Notes: generated by a model from the letters alone, not told the origin. Positions 43,095 to 51,499 are shown, counted from the first letter of the stretch. The stretch: 62,040 bases of DNA from Clostridiales bacterium (GCA_015069615.1 SVIF01000009.1:1-62040), one strand, 5' to 3'. Made by a program: numbers and translations.

Positions 43095-43102
43095 GTAAAT
43101 AA

Positions 43103-43223
43103 GGGAGCGTAGAAACAAGTTATGCAAGGCTCGTTGGCAAATGCAGGCGAAATGAACCTTATTGGTTATTGAGGTTGCACTTTGACAACAGCAAACGAAG
43201 CAGAACGAAGTTTATACGGTTCC
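43103..43223 (+). repeat. Structured repeat, full unit 3
   Basis: Immediately follows unit 2. The inner hairpin AACC/GGTT around TTATT is like unit 4. The outer stem CAAATGCA pairs with TGCACTTTG through one bulge, so the primary sequence differs while the fold is kept. Confidence 0.65.
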
Positions 43224-43280
43224 GTAAGGCTTTCTTCTTTGGGGGCATAATGGCATAAGGTGGTTCTTACCCATTATTTT

Positions 43281-43342
43281 CCCCAAAAAACAAAGGGGCG
43301 CCCAGCCCCCATTTGGTGTTCCCATTTTGGGTGCAGGGCGCC
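43281..43342 (-). terminator. Terminator behind the TasA-like major subunit gene
   Basis: Minus-strand GGCGCCC pairs with GGGCGCC around a T/A-rich loop, followed by CCTTTGTTTTTT. It lies 55 nt after the stop codon of the major subunit gene and should limit expression of the genes downstream. Confidence 0.8.
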
Positions 43343-43397
43343 GCATATGTTCTTTAAGTATTCACGTTATTACGTGATTTGGGTTTCCTTGTTCCGA

Positions 43398-44069
43398 TTA
43401 GGGAGCAACTGCGGGAATTACGTCAGCAGGAATCACAGTTTGGGTTTGAACTTGTTCAACAGTGATGGTGTATTCAACTTGAACTTGTGCAGTACCAGCA
43501 TCACCAAGAATGGTATCTTCTTCGTTGTCGCCCTCAAATGCCCACGCCCAGCTTAATTCGGGGAATTCAATGTCTGCGGTAGATAAATCCGTACCAGCTT
43601 CAAGTTTAGTGTAGAAAGTTACAGTTGCAGTGCCAGTGGAGGTATCAAGTTCCGTAGTATCGTTTTTCCAAACGATAGGACGAGTGGTACCATCGCTATA
43701 TACTACGTTATCCGTAATTTCTGCCGAAATAGTTACCATTACGTCAACTTCAGGAGTACCGGTAATTGCAACGATATCAGAATATACTAAGCTATCGCCA
43801 GTACCAGGAGCAACAACGATTGCAGCAGCTGCGCCAAGAACGTCATTAGTAGCATCAGCAGCAACTGCTCCATTGTTGTAAGCATTTGCGAAAATAGAGT
43901 TTGTAGTATTCGCGGTAATCGTTACACCGAATTTAGCAACGCGTGCGGTGTCAGTTTTGTCAGCCGACTTGATATACTTTGCGAAAGTGTTAGCACCAAG
44001 ACCCATTACTAAAACAAGGCCAAGTGCAAGGGTAGCCAAGATAAAAGGCTTTTTGCGATTGGTTTTCAT
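43398..44069 (-). CDS. TasA/CalY-like major fibre subunit
   Basis: The 223-aa protein has a basic N terminus, a hydrophobic segment (about 8-26) and the signal ANTFAKYIKSA (FAKY 29-32). The mature part is Thr/Ala/Val-rich with no Cys and ends in the Pro-rich PADVIPAVAP. It contains the camelysin-family features ARVAKFGVTI near the start, DVMVTISAEI and FPELSWAWAFEGDNEEDT. TasA-like proteins form extracellular fibres by donor-strand exchange. Being first in the locus, with its own promoter, terminator and AAGGAGG site, it should be the most abundant product. Confidence 0.8.
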   Translation of the reverse strand: MKTNRKKPFILATLALGLVLVMGLGANTFAKYIKSADKTDTARVAKFGVTITANTTNSIFANAYNNGAVAADATNDVLGAAAAIVVAPGTGDSLVYSDIVAITGTPEVDVMVTISAEITDNVVYSDGTTRPIVWKNDTTELDTSTGTATVTFYTKLEAGTDLSTADIEFPELSWAWAFEGDNEEDTILGDAGTAQVQVEYTITVEQVQTQTVIPADVIPAVAP

Positions 44070-44229
44070 AGGAAAAATTCCTCCTTAAAAAAAATAAATA
44101 TTTATTGTTAAACGGAACCACCCGTTGTAACCATATTTTTAGATTCTCCGCTTTGCCCATCTTCGTGGGTAGGCGAAGAATGACAGGTTTCAAACCGCTA
44201 TATCCCACCACTAAATGCTTGTAAAGGCT

Positions 44230-44276
44230 AAAAAAGGCACTTCCCCCGTGGCAACGTTCGTTGAACGGGCTGATGC
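44230..44276 (-). terminator. Intrinsic terminator in the leader of the major subunit gene
   Basis: On the minus strand GCA-TCAG-CCCGT-TCAACGAACGTTGCC-ACGGG-GGAAG-TGC forms a stem with an extra CAAC/GTTG tip and is followed by CTTTTTT. It lies about 50-95 nt after the promoter and about 160 nt before the gene, a position that suits attenuation or an independent short RNA. Confidence 0.65.
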
Positions 44277-44279
44277 TTT

Positions 44280-44297
44280 TTACTGTGGAATTTTCAT
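44280..44297 (-). CDS. Five-codon leader ORF (MKIPQ)
   Basis: ATG AAA ATT CCA CAG TAA follows AAAGGTGATC, a good match to the 16S 3' end at 5-nt spacing. The terminator hairpin starts 3 nt after its stop codon. It is too short to be called a gene with certainty, but its place is that of a leader peptide. Confidence 0.35.
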   Translation of the reverse strand: MKIPQ

Positions 44298-44322
44298 ATG
44301 CGGATCACCTTTTTGTACACCC

Positions 44323-44350
44323 ATTATAGCACTTTATTAAATAAAGTCAA
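44323..44350 (-). promoter_or_regulatory. SigmaA promoter of the surface fibre locus
   Basis: TTGACT (rc 44345-44350), 16-bp spacer, TATAAT (rc 44323-44328). The 5' leader is about 250 nt long. Confidence 0.75.
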
Positions 44351-45140
44351 TAGGTTTTTTGAAAATTTTTTCATTTTTTTTGTTATTTTTTTTCAAAATT
44401 TGGGGTTGTGTGGGGTGTTTGAAAAAAGCGGTTGGTTTTGGTTGGTTTGGTGGGCTTTTGTGTGGTTTTGGGGTGGTTCGTTTTTGGCATAAGTGGGGGG
44501 ATATGGCGCATTTACCTGCTTTTTTTGGGGTAGATTCTCCGTTTTGCCCATCACGTAGGTAGGCAAAACGGAGAATCTAAACGGACGAGCAATGCTCGCC
44601 CCTACGGAGATGGGCTTAACGGAGAATCTAAAAACGGACGAGCAATGCTCGCCCCTACCATATATAACAACCCTTCCACCGCATAGCGGTCCCCCTCCCC
44701 TTGCACAGGGGAGGCTTTGAGAACGGGAAGTTGGGGATTGGAAGGGTGGGTGGGCGGGATATTCAATTCTGCATATTCTTTACTACATCATATGGCGCAA
44801 AGCAGGGATATATGCGTATGAAAGTTTCAAGATCGGAAATATAGGGGGTAATTTGTTCGTACGCACATATATATGGGCTAAATTGGGGGTTTTACACAGT
44901 TTTGGGGGCAAACTTGATTAACATTCAATCAAACGCTGATACCCCTCATCCGTCAAGCGTTGCTTGACACCTTCCCCCAAGGGGGAAGGCAAGTAACTCC
45001 TTCCGTCAGGGCGTTGCCCTGCCACCTCCCCCATAGGAGGAGGCTTTAACGTAGGCGAAGAATGACGAATTAGGAACGGAGGGTTGATATTTGGAGGGGT
45101 GGGCGGGCGGGGAACTCAATTCCGCTTTATAACACGGCAA
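44351..45140. repeat. Long gap with a G/T-skewed stretch and dispersed repeats
   Basis: No gene is supported. 44351-44512 is strongly T/G-rich on the plus strand. 44532-44578 is a perfect 17-bp inverted repeat (AGATTCTCCGTTTTGCC...GGCAAAACGGAGAATCT). Two copies of ACGGACGAGCAATGCTCGCCCCTAC follow (about 44581-44604 and 44633-44658). Elements at 44670-44715 and 44940-45045 recur at the left edge and near 30.4 kb. Confidence 0.6.
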
Positions 45141-45174
45141 AAACAAAAACCCCGAAGGGCTTTCCCTTCGGGGC
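45141..45174 (-). terminator. Terminator of the S10-spc-alpha operon
   Basis: Minus-strand GCCCCGAAGG pairs with CCTTCGGGG around GAAAG, followed by TTTTTGTTTTT, 25 nt after rplQ. Confidence 0.9.
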
Positions 45175-45198
45175 TTTTCATTGACTAAATATCCGTTA

Positions 45199-45702
45199 TT
45201 AGATAAGTTCAATGATTGCAACTTCAGCAGCATCGCCACGGCGTTGACCTACGGTGTAAACGCGGGTATAACCGCCACCTTGGCCAAGCGCTTCTTTGCG
45301 TTCTGCATATTTGGGTGCAATTTCGTTGAACAATTTTTCAATCAAGGGGTGCTTTACGTTGCCGATACGCGTTTTGTAAGCGGTGCGGCTTTCATCTTGC
45401 CCTTTTACTTCTTGCAAGTCGTAAAGCTTGGTCATGATTAAGCGACGAGCAGCCAGTTTTTTAACGCCGTCGTTCATAACCGTAACCTCAATATCGTTAC
45501 CGTTATCGTCCTTTCTATTTTGTTGCACTTCTACGGTATCCATATAGGTGTTCATTGCTTTCGTAATGATTTTTTCTACGTAGGATTGCAATTCTTTCGC
45601 GTTTTCCTTGGTGGTGGTGATTTTACCGTACCAAAGCAAGTTGGACGCTTGGTTTCTAAGGACTGCCAGTCTTTGTTCGGTGGTGCGACCTAATTTACGC
45701 AT
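45199..45702 (-). CDS. rplQ: Ribosomal protein L17
   Basis: The 167-aa protein starts MRKLGRTTEQRLAVLRNQAS, the L17 signature. It is about 40 residues longer than usual because of an inserted acidic/Asn-rich loop (about 58-82, NRKDDNGNDIEV) and a longer C terminus (AEVAIIELI is the normal end). It is the last gene of the operon, 4 nt after rpoA. Confidence 0.95.
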   Translation of the reverse strand: MRKLGRTTEQRLAVLRNQASNLLWYGKITTTKENAKELQSYVEKIITKAMNTYMDTVEVQQNRKDDNGNDIEVTVMNDGVKKLAARRLIMTKLYDLQEVKGQDESRTAYKTRIGNVKHPLIEKLFNEIAPKYAERKEALGQGGGYTRVYTVGQRRGDAAEVAIIELI

Positions 45703-45706
45703 TTCC

Positions 45707-46666
45707 TTAATCCTCCTTTTCCTTTAACGCCAAACCGTAGCTTGCAAGTTTTTGGATAACTTCGTCCAAAGACTTTCTACCAAGGTTGCGTACTTTAAGC
45801 ATATCGTCTTCCGTTTTCTTAATTAAATCGTCTACGGTATGGATGCCGGCGCGTTTCAAGCAGTTGTAGGAACGAACGGAGAAATCCATTTCTTCAATGC
45901 TCTTTTCCAAAATTTTGGTACGAGCATCTTCCTTTTTACCGCTTAAAATGCTTAAATCGCCCATCATATCGCTTAAGCCCACGAAGAGCGCGATATGTTC
46001 GTTTACGATTTGTGCGGCAAGGCTTACCACTTCTCTACCCGAGAAGGCGCCGTTGGTCCATACTTCCATCGTTAACTTATCAAAGTCCGTGCTTTGACCT
46101 ACGCGGGTGTTTTCCACCACGTAGTTCACGTGTTTCACGGGGGTGTAGATGGAGTCGATTGCAATATAGTCTACGGGGTTTTTATCGCTTTTATTGAAGC
46201 TTGCGTTTTTGTAACCACGACCACGGCCGATGGTGATTTCCATATCTAAAACACCGCCGTCTTCTACCGTGCAAAGGTATAATTCGGGGTTTAAGATGGT
46301 TACGTCACTATCCAGCTGAATATCACCGGCTACAACCGTTTTGGGGCCTTCTGCCTTTAAAGAAAGCGTGGTGGTGAATTCCGAATTTAACGAAGCGGTT
46401 TTCACAATCATGCTCTTTAAGTTAAGAACGATTTCGGCTACGTCTTCCTTCACGCCTTTGATGGTGGAGAATTCGTGCTTTACCGTGCCATCCATAATGC
46501 GGAAGCCTTGGGCTGCCGCGCCGGGAAGGTCGGATAAAATGGTTCTTCTTAAACAGTTGCCCAACGTGTTACCAAAACCTTGTTCAAGGGGGAATACCGT
46601 TACCTTGGCATAGGTTCTATCTTCGCTTTCTTCTACTTCAATGGTAGGCATTGCGATTTCCATCAT
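45707..46666 (-). CDS. rpoA: RNA polymerase alpha subunit
   Basis: The 319-aa protein has the N-terminal assembly domain (TLGNCLRRTILSDLPGAAAQG) and the C-terminal helix-hairpin-helix domain (VRSYNCLKRAGIHTVDDLI, VRNLGRKSLDEV) that contacts UP elements. The first or second ATG could be used; AGGAGG lies upstream of both. It follows rpsD by 42 nt. Confidence 0.97.
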   Translation of the reverse strand: MMEIAMPTIEVEESEDRTYAKVTVFPLEQGFGNTLGNCLRRTILSDLPGAAAQGFRIMDGTVKHEFSTIKGVKEDVAEIVLNLKSMIVKTASLNSEFTTTLSLKAEGPKTVVAGDIQLDSDVTILNPELYLCTVEDGGVLDMEITIGRGRGYKNASFNKSDKNPVDYIAIDSIYTPVKHVNYVVENTRVGQSTDFDKLTMEVWTNGAFSGREVVSLAAQIVNEHIALFVGLSDMMGDLSILSGKKEDARTKILEKSIEEMDFSVRSYNCLKRAGIHTVDDLIKKTEDDMLKVRNLGRKSLDEVIQKLASYGLALKEKED

Positions 46667-46708
46667 AAGAAATTTACCTCCTGTAACAAAATGAAGATAG
46701 TTGTTGCA

Positions 46709-47332
46709 TTACTTAGAATACAATTCAACGATCATGTGTTCTGCGATTTGCGAATCAATATCTTCGCGCGTGGGCAGAGCAAGGACTTTACCTTCCAACT
46801 TTTCGGGGTCAAAGTCCACCCATTTGGGCATGTTGCCTTTCTTCATTTGTTTGATTTCGGTGAAATATTTGTTTTTTCTTCTGGTTTCCTTAACCGCAAT
46901 TACGTCCCCTGCTTTTACAAGGAAGGAAGGAACGTTTACCGTTCTACCGTTTACGGTGAAATGCGCGTGCGTTACAAGTTGACGCGCTACGTTACGGCTG
47001 GCGCCTACGCCCATACGGAAAATTACGTTATCCAAGCGACGTTCTAAAAGAACGAGCATGTTTTCACCCGTAATACCCTTTTGGCGGTCTGCCATTTCGT
47101 AGTAGTGGTGGAACTGTCCTTCTAATACGCCGTAAATACGCTTGGTCTTTTGCTTTTCGCGAAGTTGCAAGCCGTATTCAGAAACCTTTTTACGACGTTG
47201 ACCGTGTTGGCCGGGGGCCACAGGTCTTCTTTCAAAGGGGCAGGTGCCCTTATAGCATTTGTCGCCCTTTAAGAATAACTTTGCGCCTTCACGACGGCAT
47301 TGACGACATTTGGATTCGGTATATCTAGCCAT
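46709..47332 (-). CDS. rpsD: Ribosomal protein S4, zinc form
   Basis: The 207-aa protein has the four-cysteine zinc motif Cys9, Cys12, Cys26, Cys31 and the S4 RNA-binding domain (about 95-160, [21 protein letters not shown]). S4 starts 30S assembly and can repress its own operon; here a structured leader precedes rpsM. Confidence 0.97.
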   Translation of the reverse strand: MARYTESKCRQCRREGAKLFLKGDKCYKGTCPFERRPVAPGQHGQRRKKVSEYGLQLREKQKTKRIYGVLEGQFHHYYEMADRQKGITGENMLVLLERRLDNVIFRMGVGASRNVARQLVTHAHFTVNGRTVNVPSFLVKAGDVIAVKETRRKNKYFTEIKQMKKGNMPKWVDFDPEKLEGKVLALPTREDIDSQIAEHMIVELYSK

Positions 47333-47346
47333 TTCTAGGTTCCTCC

Positions 47347-47736
47347 TTAAATTCTACGGCGTTTGGGCGGGCGGCATCCGTTGTGGGGGATGGGCGATAC
47401 GTCCTGAATCAAAGTTACCGTAAGACCAACGGTTGCAAGCGCGCGGATTGCGCTTTCTCTGCCAGCACCGGGGCCTTTTACGTATACTTCTACCGTTCTT
47501 AAACCGTGTTCCATTGCTTTTTTAGCCGCTTCTTCCGCAGCGGATTGCGCAGCGAAGGGAGTGCTTTTTCTGCTACCTTTAAACTTTAACGCACCTGCCG
47601 AGCACCAGCTGATTACGTTACCGTTCATATCGGTTACGGTTACTAAGGTGTTGTTGAAGGAAGATTGGATATGAACTTGACCTTTATCAATGTTCTTGCT
47701 TTCTTTACGCTTTTTAGAAACAGTTTTTACTGCCAT
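47347..47736 (-). CDS. rpsK: Ribosomal protein S11
   Basis: 129 aa with [33 protein letters not shown] and the C-terminal [12 protein letters not shown]. Standard length. It binds the 30S platform with S6/S18. Confidence 0.97.
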   Translation of the reverse strand: MAVKTVSKKRKESKNIDKGQVHIQSSFNNTLVTVTDMNGNVISWCSAGALKFKGSRKSTPFAAQSAAEEAAKKAMEHGLRTVEVYVKGPGAGRESAIRALATVGLTVTLIQDVSPIPHNGCRPPKRRRI

Positions 47737-47750
47737 GATTCATCTCCTCC

Positions 47751-48128
47751 TTAACGACCTGCCGTCTTCTTCTTAGCAACGGTACGACGGGGACCCTTAC
47801 GGGTTCTTGCGTTGCGCTTGGAGCTTTGTCCGCGTACGGGCAAGCCCTTTCTGTGACGTTGACCACGGTAGCAGTTGATTTCCATTAAGCGCTTAATATC
47901 TAAGCTTACTTGGCTGCGAAGTTCGCCTTCTACCGTAAGATGATGTTCAATGTATTCTCTGAGCTTGGATACGTCGCTTTCGCTTAAATCCTTAACTCGG
48001 GTGTCGGGATTAACGCCGGTTTCCGCCATGATTTTCTTTGCGGTGGAAAGTCCGATCCCGTAGATATAGGTGATACCGATTTCTACTCTTTTTTCTCTCG
48101 GTAAGTCTACACCGGCAATACGTGCCAT
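47751..48128 (-). CDS. rpsM: Ribosomal protein S13
   Basis: 125 aa starting [22 protein letters not shown]-like (GITYI), with [14 protein letters not shown] and the basic C-terminal tail that touches the P-site tRNA. First gene of the alpha part of the operon. Confidence 0.97.
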   Translation of the reverse strand: MARIAGVDLPREKRVEIGITYIYGIGLSTAKKIMAETGVNPDTRVKDLSESDVSKLREYIEHHLTVEGELRSQVSLDIKRLMEINCYRGQRHRKGLPVRGQSSKRNARTRKGPRRTVAKKKTAGR

Positions 48129-48169
48129 TTGATCTTATACCTCCGTATTCGTTCGTTTGTTTTTAGTTA

Positions 48170-48227
48170 TGCGCACACTACGCGGGCGTGGACGCGGTAA
48201 ATTTGGAATGTGCTCCTTGCACGCGCA
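48170..48227 (-). promoter_or_regulatory. Structured region between rpmJ and rpsM
   Basis: Minus-strand TGCGC (rc 48223-48227) pairs with GCGCA (rc 48170-48175). Between them are hairpins GTGC-AAGGA-GCAC and CGCG-TCCACGCC-CGCG, suggesting a three-way junction 40 nt before rpsM. In E. coli S4 represses the alpha operon by binding a structured leader at this place; a role here is inferred. Confidence 0.5.
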
Positions 48228-48251
48228 GTCGTTGTTTTTTACTTGTTTTGG

Positions 48252-48368
48252 TTAGCCTTGGCGTTGTTTATGGTTTTTGTTTTTGCTGCAAATTACCATA
48301 ACCTTGCCTTCTCTTTTAATAACCTTGCACTTGTCGCACATAGGCTTTACAGACGGTCTTACCTTCAT
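48252..48368 (-). CDS. rpmJ: Ribosomal protein L36, zinc form
   Basis: The 38-aa protein starts [19 protein letters not shown] with Cys11, Cys14, Cys27 and His33 as zinc ligands. It is in the usual place between infA and rpsM. Confidence 0.95.
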   Translation of the reverse strand: MKVRPSVKPMCDKCKVIKREGKVMVICSKNKNHKQRQG

Positions 48369-48400
48369 TGTTTCGTTCCTCCGATATAAATTTGCGTTGT

Positions 48401-48622
48401 TTAGGCTTTGCTTCGCCAGATTATTCTGCCTTTGGTCAGGTCGTACGGGCTCATTTCAATCTTAACCGAATCCCCGGGGATAATTTTGATGAAATGCATT
48501 CTCAACTTCCCGGAAATGTAGGCCGTAATCATATGTCCGTTGCTAAGTTTTACGATGAATTTCGCGTTCGGTAAGGCTTCTACGATGACACCTTCCGCCT
48601 CAATTACGTCGTCCTTTGACAC
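48401..48622 (-). CDS. infA: Translation initiation factor IF-1
   Basis: The 73-aa S1-fold protein starts at a GTG (48622) after GGAGGAAGGATT and has [20 protein letters not shown] and [18 protein letters not shown]. It binds the A site during initiation. Its start lies 19 nt inside the KOW-protein gene. Confidence 0.97.
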   Translation of the reverse strand: MSKDDVIEAEGVIVEALPNAKFIVKLSNGHMITAYISGKLRMHFIKIIPGDSVKIEMSPYDLTKGRIIWRSKA

Positions 48623-48903
48623 AATCCTTCCTCCAACTTTTTATTTTGATACGGGCGAAGGGACAAGCGGAGGAAGGGGTTGGATATGCCAAACTCTTCT
48701 TCGCGCTCGCTATAGCCCCGAATGACTTCCCCCGTGAAATAAAGATGTTTCATCTTTTTCTTTTTGGGGGCGTCAACTTTTCTAACTTTGCCGTCCGCAA
48801 TCCACGCGTACTCGCCTTCTAGGCGGATAACGGCGTAAAATCTGCCGCTATCGTGCCCTAAAAGACTGTATACCACGCTTCCGCGGGTGATTGCGGTTTG
48901 CAT
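48604..48903 (-). CDS. KOW-domain RNA-binding protein
   Basis: The 99-aa protein begins with a KOW-like beta motif ([21 protein letters not shown]) and has a basic middle ([14 protein letters not shown]). Proteins of this type (L14e-like, COG2163) sit near adk and infA in many Clostridia. Their place on or near the ribosome is not defined. Here it replaces map between adk and infA and overlaps infA. Confidence 0.8.
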   Translation of the reverse strand: MQTAITRGSVVYSLLGHDSGRFYAVIRLEGEYAWIADGKVRKVDAPKKKKMKHLYFTGEVIRGYSEREEEFGISNPFLRLSLRPYQNKKLEEGLCQRTT

Positions 48904-48920
48904 CCTTACCGCCTTGGGTT

Positions 48921-49541
48921 TTAGCCCAAAACGCGGGTGATTGCCGCAAAAACTTCGTCAATCTTGCCGTCTGCCTGTACGTTTTTCAAGGTGCCTTGCT
49001 TGGTGTAATAATCAATCAAGGGCGCCGTTTGGTTGGTGTACGCAACTAGGCGGTTATTAACCGTTTCTTCATTATCATCTGCACGTTGGATAAGCGCACC
49101 GCCACATTTGGAACATTCCTTCGCATCCCCGATAAAGGAAACGTGGAAGGATTCGCCACAAGCGGAGCAAACTCTACGCCCCGTTAAACGCTTCATTAAA
49201 AGATTTAGGTCAATATCTAAGTTCAGCACGGTATCTACGGTAGTAAAGCCCGCAAGCGCTTCGGCTTGGAAGGTGGTGCGGGGGAACCCGTCTAAAAGGT
49301 AACCCTTTTCGCAATCCTTTTCCGCCAAGCGTTGACGAACGATTTCAATTACCACTTCGTCGGGAACCAGTTGCCCTTTATCGATATACGATTTTGCAAC
49401 TACGCCGATAGGCGTTTGTTCCTTGATGTTCTTACGGAAGATATCCCCCGTAGAAATGTGCGGAATTTGATACTTTTCGGCAATTCTGACCGCCTGCGTG
49501 CCTTTGCCGGCACCCGGAGGTCCTAACAAAATTACGTTCAT
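48921..49541 (-). CDS. adk: Adenylate kinase, zinc-LID type
   Basis: The 206-aa protein has the P-loop GPPGAGKGTQA, DGFPRT, and a LID domain with cysteines in VCSACGESF and ECSKCGG that bind zinc in Gram-positive Adk. It interconverts AMP, ADP and ATP. It starts 1 nt after secY. Confidence 0.97.
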   Translation of the reverse strand: MNVILLGPPGAGKGTQAVRIAEKYQIPHISTGDIFRKNIKEQTPIGVVAKSYIDKGQLVPDEVVIEIVRQRLAEKDCEKGYLLDGFPRTTFQAEALAGFTTVDTVLNLDIDLNLLMKRLTGRRVCSACGESFHVSFIGDAKECSKCGGALIQRADDNEETVNNRLVAYTNQTAPLIDYYTKQGTLKNVQADGKIDEVFAAITRVLG

Positions 49542-49542
49542 A

Positions 49543-50835
49543 TTACTTTAAAAATCCCTTATAGTTTTTCATCATAATCTGAGATTGGAGTTGTTTATCA
49601 AATTCCAAAGCTACGGATACGACGATGAGCATACCTGTTGCACTGAACGCGTTGATAAGAGAAGAACCCGTTCCAGCAACTGCGGTAAAGATCAGGGTGG
49701 GCACAAGCGCAAGAATTGCAAGGAAAATTGCGCCGAACAGCGTAATTCTGTTGTTAATTCTACGCAAGTGCTGTGCGGTGGGCTTACCGGGACGAATGCC
49801 GGGGATGAACCCGCCGTTTTGTTGAATACTCTTAGAAATATCGTCCGGATTGAATTGGATTTGCGCATAGAAGTATGCAAAGCCCAAAATCAAAAGTGCC
49901 AAAACGATGGAGTATAAAATGGTACCCGCGCCCATATAAGTTCCCCACCAAATTCTTGCCTTACTGGTAGGCCAGAACATGTTCATAATTAAGTCGGGGA
50001 AACTAAGAATTGCAAATGCGAAAATCAAGGGCATAACGCCGTTCGCGTTGATGCGGATAGGAATTACGGTGTTTTGACCACCATACATCTTTCTACCCTT
50101 AACTTGTTTTGCATACTGCACGGGAATTTTACGTTCTGCAAGGTCAACGTAAACAATGCAGAAGAAGATAACTACAACTACGATTAAGAACGCAAGTAAG
50201 GTCCAAATCGCGGTGTCGTTAGAAGGAATCATTCTTATTTGTTCAATAATGGACGTTCCTGCCGTGGATAAAATACCCACGAAGATAAGAAGGGATATAC
50301 CGTTGCTAACGCCGTAATCGGTGATACGTTCACCAATCCACATGGTAAGGCATGCGCCTGCCGCGTAAATGATGCACATATACACGTAAGTGAGCCACTT
50401 AACACCGATAATGTTGAAATTAATAATCCCTTGGTCGCCAAAGTTCAGCAAAATACCAAGCGCTTGAGCAACTGCTAAAACGAGAGCAACGTATCTGGTG
50501 ATACGGGCAATCTTCTTTCTTCCTTCGTCCCCTTGCTTGCTAAGTCTTTCCAAAGCCGGAATTGCTACGGCAAGAAGTTGTACGATAATGGATGCGTTAA
50601 TGTAAGGCCCGATCCCCATAGCAAACAAAGTACCGTTTGCTAAGGAACCGCCCGTAACGGCACTCATTACACCAAAGAAAGTATTCCCTTCAATAATCCC
50701 CCTAAGGGTATCGCTATAAATTCCGGGTACGGGGATAAAGCAGCCGATTCTGTAAACCAAAATGAGTGCAAGCGTGATAAAAATCTTCTTGCGCAGCTCC
50801 TTTACCTTAAATGCTTTTTTTAACGTTTCAAACAT
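49543..50835 (-). CDS. secY: Protein translocase SecY
   Basis: 430 aa with ten membrane spans, starting with KVKELRKKIFITLALILVY and including GRKKIARITRYVAL, QKQVKGRKMYGGQ-like (KQVKGRKMYGGQ) and GFIPGIRPGKPTAQHLRRI, the cytoplasmic loop that contacts SecA and ribosomes. It would also export the surface proteins of the neighbouring locus. Confidence 0.97.
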   Translation of the reverse strand: MFETLKKAFKVKELRKKIFITLALILVYRIGCFIPVPGIYSDTLRGIIEGNTFFGVMSAVTGGSLANGTLFAMGIGPYINASIIVQLLAVAIPALERLSKQGDEGRKKIARITRYVALVLAVAQALGILLNFGDQGIINFNIIGVKWLTYVYMCIIYAAGACLTMWIGERITDYGVSNGISLLIFVGILSTAGTSIIEQIRMIPSNDTAIWTLLAFLIVVVVIFFCIVYVDLAERKIPVQYAKQVKGRKMYGGQNTVIPIRINANGVMPLIFAFAILSFPDLIMNMFWPTSKARIWWGTYMGAGTILYSIVLALLILGFAYFYAQIQFNPDDISKSIQQNGGFIPGIRPGKPTAQHLRRINNRITLFGAIFLAILALVPTLIFTAVAGTGSSLINAFSATGMLIVVSVALEFDKQLQSQIMMKNYKGFLK

Positions 50836-50859
50836 GTTAACCTCCGCGAAAGTCCGTTG

Positions 50860-51306
50860 TTACAGAATAACAACGGTTCCGCCTGCTTTTTCAATAGCCG
50901 CTTTCGCGGTTTCGGAAAACTTGCATGCTTCTACGGTTAACGCTACGTTCAGTTCTCCGTTACCCAGCACTTTAAGGCCAACGCTGTTTTTTACGCGCTT
51001 GATTAAACCTGCGTCCATCAAAATGTCGTAATTTACGGTTGCGCCTGCTTCAAATGCTGCAAGATCTTCTACGTTTACGATTGCGTAAACTTTTCTAAAA
51101 TGGTTGTTAAAGCCGTGCTTGGGCAGTTTACGGGTTAAGGGCATTTGACCGCCTTCAAAGCCGGGTCTTACGCCACCGCCACTACGAGCCCATTGACCCT
51201 TGTGGCCCTTACCGCTGGTTTTACCTAAGCCCGAACCGATACCGCGGCCCAGTCTTTTGGTTTCCTTTGCGCTGCCGATTGCAGGTTGAATAGTATGAAG
51301 TCTCAT
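50860..51306 (-). CDS. rplO: Ribosomal protein L15
   Basis: 148 aa with GSAKETKRLGRGIGSGLGKTSGKGHKG near the N terminus (Gly-rich extension that runs into 23S rRNA) and FEGGQMPLTRKLPKHG. Standard length. Confidence 0.97.
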   Translation of the reverse strand: MRLHTIQPAIGSAKETKRLGRGIGSGLGKTSGKGHKGQWARSGGGVRPGFEGGQMPLTRKLPKHGFNNHFRKVYAIVNVEDLAAFEAGATVNYDILMDAGLIKRVKNSVGLKVLGNGELNVALTVEACKFSETAKAAIEKAGGTVVIL

Positions 51307-51316
51307 ATCGCTCTCC

Positions 51317-51499
51317 TTATACTTCCTCTACCTTAACAAGGTGAGAAACTTTCGCAATCATACCCATGATGCAGGGGTTAGCCGTGTGTTCCTTTACTTG
51401 ACGAATCTTGTGAAGGCCCAAAGCGTAAACTACTGCTTGCTGTTTTTTATCACAGCTAAACGGGCTTCTTACGAGCGTTACTTTAATTTTCTTTTCCAC
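51317..51499 (-). CDS. rpmD: Ribosomal protein L30
   Basis: 60 aa with KVTLVRSPFSCDKKQQAV and the C-terminal IMGMIAKVSHLVKVEEV, typical of short bacterial L30. Confidence 0.95.
   Translation of the reverse strand: MEKKIKVTLVRSPFSCDKKQQAVVYALGLHKIRQVKEHTANPCIMGMIAKVSHLVKVEEV

Noticed and set aside
4801-43223. Structured repeat as integron attC sites
   Set aside because: The paired ends do not match the RYYYAAC/GTTRRRY boxes, there is no integrase, and units lie between unrelated operons.
44298-44562. Plus-strand frames of 64-67 codons rich in Phe, Gly and Trp
   Set aside because: They come from a T/G-skewed low-complexity stretch and have no ribosome site.
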